Positions 6,567-11,212 of a stretch of DNA of 11,212 bases are shown here, in pieces. Below the pieces are notes generated by a model that worked only from the letters and a program-made list of their open reading frames with translations, had not been told where the DNA came from and made no database searches. The DNA comes from Actinomycetota bacterium (lineage in GTDB: Bacteria; Actinomycetota; Thermoleophilia; Solirubrobacterales; Solirubrobacteraceae): positions 1 to 11,212 of the forward strand of contig CAJCIJ010000006.1 of NCBI GenBank assembly GCA_903970315.1. Direction: 5' to 3'. The first letter of the stretch is position 1, and each line of letters begins with the position of its first letter. The position numbers and the translations under genes were made by a program.

Positions 6567-8144
6567 ATGCACACACGCCGACGCCCGGCGCGCTTCGCTG
6601 CTGCTCCAGCCCTGCTTGCGGCATCGTTGGCGTGCGCACTTGCGCTGGGCGCGTGCGGCTCCAATGGTTCCGGGCAGGGCGCAGGCTCGACCGCAGACCA
6701 GAGTCACGCGGCGGGGCGACCGGTGACCGTGACAGTCAACGCCGCCTCTCCGGGCCCTGCCGTGGAGCCGTACTTCATGGGGCTGTCCTTTGAGGAGTCG
6801 GCCCTCCCGCTTCTCGCCCGCTACGGACACTCCGGCGATCTGGTCAATCTGCTTCGGGAGCTTGGCCCGGGGGTACTGCGCCTAGGCGGCGTGAGCGCCG
6901 ACGCCGACGTCGCATGGGCCCCACGGGGGACGCCACCGCAATGGGCTCACACGGCGATCTCCCCAGCGGATCTCGCGGGACTCGCGGCGCTGGCCCGCAA
7001 AACCGGCTGGCTGGTGCTCCTGACAGTCAATCTCGGTCACTACGACCCGCAGGCCGCCGCCGAAGAGGTGGCGGCCGCCCATGCAGTCCTGAAACAGAGT
7101 CTGCTCGGAGTGGAGGTCGGCAACGAGCCCGACCGTTATGAGCGCGAAGGGTTGCGTGGCGCAGGCTGGAGCTTTGGCCAGTACACGGCACAGTTTGATG
7201 CCTACCGGGCCGCGATAAGGCGGGTCGCACCGGGCGTATCGATAGTCGCCCCGGGAGCGTCCAGCGGCATCCCGCCGCTGCCGTGGGTCAGGGATGCAGC
7301 GACGCTGAAGCCGGCACTGCTTACAGACCATTACTACCCGCTCAGCAGTTGCGGCGGCTTTCATGTGAGCATCGCGGAAATGATGGGATCGGCGGTGCGC
7401 AGCGAGGAGAGCGCCATGCTCGCCAGGCTCCTTGGGATCGAGCACCAAACCGGGCACTGGTTGCGCCTGGATGAGTCCAACGACATCTCCTGCCGTGGCG
7501 AGGCCGGCGTGAGCAACACGCTTGCCTCGGCGCTGTGGGCGGTGGACTGGACGGTGCGAGCCATGCAGGTGGGCCTAAACGGCCTGAACTTCCACGATCT
7601 GCTGACCGAGCAGGGCGCTTACAGCCCGCTGGTGCTGCCCGCGGCGTCGCAGTCGGCGGGCCAGCCGGCGACAGGCGCCGCGGATCGACCATCGCAGAAC
7701 ACCGAACTGGCCCCGGTGGCGCTGCACGCAAACCCCGAGTGGTACGCGCTGCTGCTCGTGTCCCGCGTGATCGGCGACAGCCCCCTGCCCACCCACGTCA
7801 AAGGGGGGTCGGATCTCAGTGCCGGCGTCTTCGTGCCAGCCGGTCGGGATCCAGGGCCCATGCGCATCTCGCTCGTCGACTTCGACGGCGCGGGTGCCCG
7901 GCCGCTGTCCGTGCATCTGGATCTCCCAAAGCGGTTTGTCAGTGGCACGGTGATGCGTCTCACTGGCCCATCTGCAGCGACCCAACACGGTGTCGCGCTG
8001 GGTGGCGAGGAAGTGAACTCAACCGGCGCATGGAGCCCCAAGCTGCCGCTGGCGACGGTCAGCGCGCACGCGGGGTCGCTGTCGGTGCAGATGCCCCCCA
8101 GCAGCGCCGCGCTGGTCACGCTGTACCCGCGGACGCGGCGCTGA
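6567..8144 (+). CDS. GH79-family glycoside hydrolase lipoprotein (beta-glucuronidase/heparanase-like)
   Basis: This is a predicted surface glycosidase of family GH79, the family that includes heparanase and bacterial beta-glucuronidases, cutting terminal or internal glucuronic acid links. The product is 525 residues. It starts with a basic region, a hydrophobic core and a lipobox ending L-G-A-C (Cys30). An (alpha/beta)8-barrel (about 58-345) carries the acid/base motif GNEPD with Glu187, and the probable nucleophile Glu303 in LDESN, followed by GVSNTLASALWAVDW, which is characteristic of GH79. The 116-residue spacing of the two Glu resembles that recalled for the Acidobacterium GH79 enzyme (E173/E287). 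A C-terminal beta domain (about 385-522) matches the GH79C type. The frame opens at 6489, but ATG 6567 is preferred because it puts the signal peptide at the N-terminus. The substrate cannot be read from the sequence; its divergent neighbour is another lipoprotein. Confidence 0.87.
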   Translation: MHTRRRPARFAAAPALLAASLACALALGACGSNGSGQGAGSTADQSHAAGRPVTVTVNAASPGPAVEPYFMGLSFEESALPLLARYGHSGDLVNLLRELGPGVLRLGGVSADADVAWAPRGTPPQWAHTAISPADLAGLAALARKTGWLVLLTVNLGHYDPQAAAEEVAAAHAVLKQSLLGVEVGNEPDRYEREGLRGAGWSFGQYTAQFDAYRAAIRRVAPGVSIVAPGASSGIPPLPWVRDAATLKPALLTDHYYPLSSCGGFHVSIAEMMGSAVRSEESAMLARLLGIEHQTGHWLRLDESNDISCRGEAGVSNTLASALWAVDWTVRAMQVGLNGLNFHDLLTEQGAYSPLVLPAASQSAGQPATGAADRPSQNTELAPVALHANPEWYALLLVSRVIGDSPLPTHVKGGSDLSAGVFVPAGRDPGPMRISLVDFDGAGARPLSVHLDLPKRFVSGTVMRLTGPSAATQHGVALGGEEVNSTGAWSPKLPLATVSAHAGSLSVQMPPSSAALVTLYPRTRR

Positions 8145-8283
8145 ACTGGGGCGCCGGAGCCAGGCGCGCCAGGGCGTGCAGCCGGGGCGGTCTCGGCAGC
8201 CAGCGTCCACGGCACGTCGGCACGAATGCAAACTTCCCTGCAAGCGTTATGCATTTTGCGAGCCGACGTGGTAATCTGCTCCC
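8145..8283 (+). promoter_or_regulatory. Upstream region of the riboswitch transcript with candidate -10
   Basis: This non-coding stretch runs from the GH79 stop to the riboswitch. TAATCT at 8272-8277 matches the TAnnnT form of a sigma-70-type -10 and would start transcription near 8284, right at the 5' edge of the aptamer. No good -35 is seen at the proper distance (ATGCAT at 8249-8254). An imperfect inverted repeat, ATGCA-AAC (8226-8233) against GTTATGCAT (8246-8254), overlaps the -35 area and could be an operator. I see no clear intrinsic terminator for the GH79 gene. Confidence 0.4.
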
Positions 8284-8452
8284 CGATTCAGCCGAATCTC
8301 CCTTCCTCTGGGCAGGGAGATCGGGGGACCCAATGCGGTCGGCACTGCCGACTGGCCGGAGCAATCCGGCCCGGTAAGCGGCCGCTGGGGCGAATCGCCA
8401 CATGTGTGGCGTAGCGCGCAAGCGCGAGCCCGTCAGCTAACCCCGTAGGCGC
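8284..8452 (+). promoter_or_regulatory. Cyclic di-AMP riboswitch (ydaO/yuaA class)
   Basis: This is an mRNA leader element that binds c-di-AMP and, in the known class, lowers expression of wall hydrolase or ion-transport genes when ligand is high. The conserved blocks appear in the right order: GCCGAATC (8291-8298), CGGGGGACCCAA (8322-8333), GGGGCGAATC (8387-8396), and AGCCCGTCAGCTAACCCC (8427-8444) followed by GTAGGC. Supporting helices are an 8-bp stem ATCTCCCT/AGGGAGAT (8296-8303 with 8314-8321), CGCCAC/GTGGCG (8396-8401 with 8406-8411) and CGCG-caag-CGCG. The variable arm between GGGGGACCCAA and GGGGCGAAT is enlarged with two extra hairpins. In actinobacteria this class often precedes Rpf or NlpC/P60 genes, as here. 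No intrinsic terminator lies between it and the start codon, so the control mechanism is open. Boundaries are approximate. Confidence 0.93.
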
Positions 8453-8470
8453 CATCAACCAAGAGACACC

Positions 8471-8477
8471 GAAAGGA
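8471..8477 (+). promoter_or_regulatory. Ribosome-binding site of the wall protein gene
   Basis: GAAAGGA lies 13 bases before the ATG at 8491, a longer than usual spacing, and is the only purine-rich Shine-Dalgarno candidate there. It supports this start, as does the riboswitch ending about 40 bases upstream. It has 6-of-7 complementarity to TCCCTTC (8299-8305) inside the aptamer's 8-bp stem, a possible but unproven route for translational control. Confidence 0.55.
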
Positions 8478-8490
8478 CGACCTGTCTGCC

Positions 8491-9942
8491 ATGTCGGGAT
8501 CCCCGCGCGACCTTGCCGCCTCTGAGCTATGGGAGGCCTCAACCAACCGCTCGCTTGCGCGCCGAGGCGCAGGCCAGACACGCAGCGCCGCCAAGCGCAG
8601 CGACCGCACCCAGCGCGTCGGCGGGCCGCCGCGCTCGGCTGTCCGCAACGTCTCACGACGTGGCGCGGTAAACGGCGACATTCAGACGTCCGCACCGGGA
8701 CACGCCCGCTTGTCACGTGGAGGCGGCGTCAGGCCAGTCCGCGCCCGGAGCGCGCCGGCAGTCGCCCGTGTCCGCGACCTGGCCGATGCGGAGCTGTGGG
8801 AGCTGTCGCTGGGACGCTCACGCGCCCGGCGCCGCGCGGCAGAGCTGCGCTTCGTCCCCACCGGGGGACGCGCCAAGCGCCTGTCGCTGGGCACGCTTGT
8901 GGCACTGACAGTGGGTCCGGCGGCCAGCCTGGGCGAAGCCACGGCGGCGCAGCATCGCGCCGTGCCCGCCCCGCCGCCGACCACGACTGAACACCACATC
9001 ACGCTCGATGCAAGCAGCAAGGGCAACCAGGTGCGCAAGCTCCAGGAAGCGCTTGGGATCAAGGCCGATGGCGTGTTTGGCCCGGAAACGCAGGCGGCGG
9101 TATACGAGTACCAGGCCACACACGGTTTGTCTGTTGACGGCATCGTGGGGCCCAAGACCAGCGCGGCGCTGGCTGCGGGTGTTCCCGCACAGGCTCCGAC
9201 GCTGGAAGACTCGGTGGCGCTGGTCCAGGCTGCGGTTGGCGTCCAGGCCGACGGCGACTTCGGGCCGGCGACGTACACCGCGATTGAGGCCTTCCAGGAA
9301 AGCCACGGTCTGCACGTGGACGGCGTTGTGGGTCCCGAAACCTGGCAGGCACTTGACTTGAAGTCCGGCCCCACCCTGGTCCCGCCGGCGTCTGCGATCC
9401 CGCCGCCTCCGGCGCCTGAACCGGCCCCCGAAGAGGCTCAGGCCGGCGTGGCGCGTGCGGCGTCCGTTGACGGTGGCGGCGAAGTCTCGGACGGCAACGG
9501 CGGCACCACGGCCGCTGACGAGGAGCAGGCAGCTCCGGTGTCCAGCGAAACCTCCGGCGGTTCCTCAAGCGGCGGAGAAAGCGATGGCGTGGTCAGCCGG
9601 GTCGAAGCTGCCGCTAACGAAATCGCCACCAGGCCCTACGTGTACGGCGGTGGCCACGGCTCGTTTGAGTCCGACGGCTACGACTGCTCGGGATCGGTCT
9701 CATACGCGCTGCACGGCGGTGGATTGCTGAACTCACCCGAGGACTCGACCGGGCTTGAGTCCTACGGCGAAGCGGGCCCAGGCAAGCACATCACCATCTA
9801 CGCCAACGCCGAACACGCGTACATGGTGGTCAACGGGCGGCGCTTTGACACAGTGGCCCTCGCCGAACACGGCTCGCGCTGGTCAGACTCCCCTGGCGAC
9901 GACGGCGGTGCGTTCGTCGAGCGTCATCCCGCGGGCCTCTAG
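8491..9942 (+). CDS. Membrane-anchored peptidoglycan-binding protein with NlpC/P60-like domain
   Basis: This is a predicted cell-wall hydrolase, 483 residues. Order of parts: an Arg-rich N-terminal 128 residues holding two copies of the motif RDLAxxELWExSxxRSxAR (residues 6-27 and 95-116); one hydrophobic segment at about 131-150 (LSLGTLVALTVGPAASLG) that could be an internal signal anchor; two PG_binding_1 domains (about 172-229 and 236-289, each with VDG(I/V)VGP); a Pro/Glu/Ser/Gly-rich linker (290-365); and an NlpC/P60-like domain (366-483). The probable catalytic Cys399 is in YDCSGSVSYAL and His442 in EHAYMVV; the third catalytic residue is unclear. Such enzymes cut stem peptides of peptidoglycan and can help growth, division or resuscitation. 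The domain reads GSFESDGYDCSG before the Cys, as in related proteins. Expression is probably under the c-di-AMP riboswitch just upstream. A monocistronic unit is likely because a terminator follows within 25 bp. Confidence 0.88.
   Translation: MSGSPRDLAASELWEASTNRSLARRGAGQTRSAAKRSDRTQRVGGPPRSAVRNVSRRGAVNGDIQTSAPGHARLSRGGGVRPVRARSAPAVARVRDLADAELWELSLGRSRARRRAAELRFVPTGGRAKRLSLGTLVALTVGPAASLGEATAAQHRAVPAPPPTTTEHHITLDASSKGNQVRKLQEALGIKADGVFGPETQAAVYEYQATHGLSVDGIVGPKTSAALAAGVPAQAPTLEDSVALVQAAVGVQADGDFGPATYTAIEAFQESHGLHVDGVVGPETWQALDLKSGPTLVPPASAIPPPPAPEPAPEEAQAGVARAASVDGGGEVSDGNGGTTAADEEQAAPVSSETSGGSSSGGESDGVVSRVEAAANEIATRPYVYGGGHGSFESDGYDCSGSVSYALHGGGLLNSPEDSTGLESYGEAGPGKHITIYANAEHAYMVVNGRRFDTVALAEHGSRWSDSPGDDGGAFVERHPAGL
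8506..8571 (+). repeat. First copy of the duplicated RDLA/ELWE motif
   Basis: Codons 6-27 encode one copy of a 22-residue motif whose second copy is at 8773-8838 (codons 95-116). The copies share 15 of 22 residues (R-D-L-A, E-L-W-E, S, R-S, A-R-R, A), but the DNA has diverged more, so it is an old duplication kept at the protein level. Both lie on the predicted cytoplasmic side of the hydrophobic segment. Function is not known to me. Confidence 0.7.
8773..8838 (+). repeat. Second copy of the duplicated RDLA/ELWE motif
   Basis: This is the partner of the copy at 8506-8571. It is followed by a strongly basic run (ARRRAAELRF) and, 15 residues later, by the hydrophobic segment, as would be expected just inside a membrane. 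This copy looks closer to the usual arrangement of one motif, a basic stretch and a membrane segment, so the more distal copy may be the added one; that order is inference. Confidence 0.65.
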
Positions 9943-9964
9943 TCCCGCACCAACATTCAGCTCA

Positions 9965-9994
9965 AAACGGGGCCGGCGCAAGCCGGCCCCGTTT
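9965..9994 (+). terminator. Rho-independent terminator
   Basis: A perfect 13-bp stem, AAACGGGGCCGGC (9965-9977) with its complement at 9982-9994, closes on a GCAA tetraloop (9978-9981) and is followed by a T-rich but interrupted tail (TTTGTCGTT). It lies 22 bp after the wall protein stop codon, so it should end that transcript and insulate comM. The stem is symmetric enough to act on the other strand too, where an AAAA run would give a U-tract. Confidence 0.9.
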
Positions 9995-10157
9995 GTCGTT
10001 CCAAAGGCGCCGCAGTGGCCCAGCGTCAGCCCACCCCTCGCTGCGCGCCGGTAGGCCCACCGTCCTCTGAGCGAAGGGGCGCCGAGTTGCGGGCACGGGC
10101 AGCGTCCCGTCCCAGGCGCGGCGTACGGTCGGCTGCCGACGCGTAGAACCACGAAAC

Positions 10158-10161
10158 GGAG
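10158..10161 (+). promoter_or_regulatory. Ribosome-binding site of comM
   Basis: GGAG lies 5 bases before the ATG at 10167, which is a good spacing and decides the start. The 172 bp between the terminator and this start are G+C-rich, and I see no clear promoter in them. Confidence 0.6.
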
Positions 10162-10166
10162 CGGGC

Positions 10167-11212
10167 ATGCTGGCACGAGCAAACACATTCACAATCGATG
10201 GCCTCCAAGCGCGACGGGTCATCGTCGAGGCCGACATCAGGACAGGGCTGCCGGCTTTCACGATCGTTGGACTGGCCGACGCCGCAGTACGCGAGGCGCG
10301 GGATCGCGTGCGCTCGGCGATTCTCAACGCGGGGTTCCAGTTCCCGAGCCGACGAATCACGGTCAACCTGGCACCCAGCGACACCCGCAAGGCCGGAGCC
10401 GGCCTCGATCTGGCGATCGCCGTGGCTGTGCTCGCCGCGAGCGACCAGCTGCGCCGTGCCAGCCTGGACGAGATCGCGTTCTTCGGCGAACTTTCACTCG
10501 ACAGCGAGGTGCGGGAGTGCCAGGGCACTCTCGCCGTCGCCCAGGCGGCCAGCGAAGCCGGCATGGACACTTTGGTGGTGGGCCCCGAACGTGCGCGCGA
10601 GGCGGCACTTGTGGCAGGGCTGACAGTCGCCGTCGCCACTCGCCTGAAGGCGGCAGCGCGCATCGCGTGCGGTGGGCCGGGGGACCGGCCGGCGCGCGAG
10701 CGCGAGACAGCGGAGCGCAACGAGAGCCCTGCGGAGCCGGACCTCGCTGACGTGGTGGGCCAGAGGCACGCGGTGAATGCACTCGTGCTCGCGGCTGCGG
10801 GGAGCCACAACGTGCTGCTGGTGGGGCCGCCTGGAGCCGGCAAGACGATGCTAGCTCGCCGTCTGTCGTCGATCCTGCCGCCGCTGAGCCGGCCGGAGGC
10901 GATCGACGTGACAAGGATCCACAGCATCGCGGGTCACCTGCCGACCGGAGGCACGCTGCTTACCAGGCGTCCGTTCCGGGCACCCCACCACACGGCTACA
11001 ACCGCGGGGTTGGTGGGCGGGGCGCGCCAGAATTCCTTGGGCGAGGTCGTGCTGGCCCATCACGGCGTGCTCTTCTTGGACGAGCTGTCGGAGTTCTCCC
11101 GGAACACGATCGAGGCTTTGCGGCAGCCGCTGGAGGAGGGGCGGGTGGTGATCGTCCGTGCTCAGCACGCGGCGGTGTACCCGACGAGGTTCATGCTGAT
11201 AGCGGCAACAAA
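10167..11212 (+). CDS. comM: ComM/YifB-family Mg-chelatase-like AAA+ ATPase (3' end off the window)
   Basis: The first 348 codons of a roughly 500-residue AAA+ ATPase are present, with no stop before the right edge. Vibrio ComM is a hexameric helicase that drives branch migration during natural transformation; most homologues are unstudied. The N-terminal Lon-protease-like (S5-fold) domain at about 15-160 has GLPAFTIVGLADAAVREARDRV and NLAPSDTRKAGAGLDLAIA. The ATPase part begins near 192 (DLADVVGQRHA) with Walker A GPPGAGKT (220-227), FRAPHHT (270-276), and Walker B VLFLDELSEF (301-310), then EALRQPLEEG and the start of the AATNPCPCG-type motif. In many bacteria comM precedes dprA, which would then lie just outside. 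The start codon is supported by GGAG. All key nucleotide-binding motifs visible here are intact. A downstream truncation cannot be excluded. Confidence 0.93.
   Translation, partial: MLARANTFTIDGLQARRVIVEADIRTGLPAFTIVGLADAAVREARDRVRSAILNAGFQFPSRRITVNLAPSDTRKAGAGLDLAIAVAVLAASDQLRRASLDEIAFFGELSLDSEVRECQGTLAVAQAASEAGMDTLVVGPERAREAALVAGLTVAVATRLKAAARIACGGPGDRPARERETAERNESPAEPDLADVVGQRHAVNALVLAAAGSHNVLLVGPPGAGKTMLARRLSSILPPLSRPEAIDVTRIHSIAGHLPTGGTLLTRRPFRAPHHTATTAGLVGGARQNSLGEVVLAHHGVLFLDELSEFSRNTIEALRQPLEEGRVVIVRAQHAAVYPTRFMLIAAT

Noticed and set aside
6490..6639. N-terminal extension of the NHL lipoprotein and the matching 5' extension of GH79 (6489-6566)
   Set aside because: The two extended frames would overlap each other, and both would bury a clear lipoprotein signal peptide inside the protein. 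The inner ATG codons are preferred.
8145..8215. Possible terminator after the GH79 gene
   Set aside because: G+C-rich short palindromes (GGCGCGCC) are present but I could not build a stable stem followed by a T-rich tail.
1..11212. tRNA, rRNA, CRISPR array, toxin-antitoxin or phage-defence genes
   Set aside because: I found no tRNA cloverleaf, rRNA-like sequence, spaced direct repeats, or defence-type domains on either strand.

Overview
The window is G+C-rich bacterial DNA. The genes suggest a high-GC actinomycete, possibly class Thermoleophilia (Solirubrobacterales-like). The reasons are a ydaO-type c-di-AMP riboswitch placed before a peptidoglycan-binding NlpC/P60-like protein, an actinobacterial-style IS1634 transposase end, a GH79 lipoprotein, and an NHL-repeat lipoprotein. 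The taxonomic call is inference, since no rRNA or other phylogenetic marker is present.

Layout. Positions 1-416 hold the C-terminal end of an IS1634-like transposase that continues off the left edge. A gene-free gap (417-628) separates it from a run of four genes on the minus strand. Read in the direction of transcription these are: a large secreted lipoprotein with twelve NHL-type repeats (6489-4324), a soluble PAS-PAS-GGDEF diguanylate cyclase (4203-2467), and xseA and xseB, the large and small subunits of exodeoxyribonuclease VII (2369-960 and 967-629, overlapping by 8 bp). A 77-bp divergent intergenic region (6490-6566) separates the NHL lipoprotein from a plus-strand GH79 glycoside hydrolase lipoprotein (6567-8144).

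Downstream on the plus strand, a 346-bp non-coding region contains a well-supported c-di-AMP (ydaO/yuaA) riboswitch. It precedes a cell-wall protein with a duplicated cytoplasmic motif, one hydrophobic segment, two peptidoglycan-binding domains and an NlpC/P60-like domain (8491-9942). That gene ends at a strong intrinsic terminator. The window closes with the first 348 codons of a ComM/YifB-family AAA+ ATPase.

How the parts relate. xseA/xseB is a housekeeping DNA-repair operon and comM is a natural-transformation or DNA-processing gene. The middle of the window is about the cell surface: two divergently transcribed lipoproteins, one a predicted glycosidase and one a predicted double beta-propeller, then a riboswitch-controlled wall protein. 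Two cyclic-dinucleotide signals appear, c-di-GMP synthesis (GGDEF) and c-di-AMP sensing (riboswitch), but nothing here shows they are connected. I see no clearly new multi-gene system. The points most worth checking are the substituted catalytic-site position in XseA, the duplicated RDLA/ELWE motif in the wall protein, the enlarged arm of the riboswitch, a near-identical GCAA-loop hairpin on both sides of that gene, and the divergent GH79/NHL lipoprotein pair.
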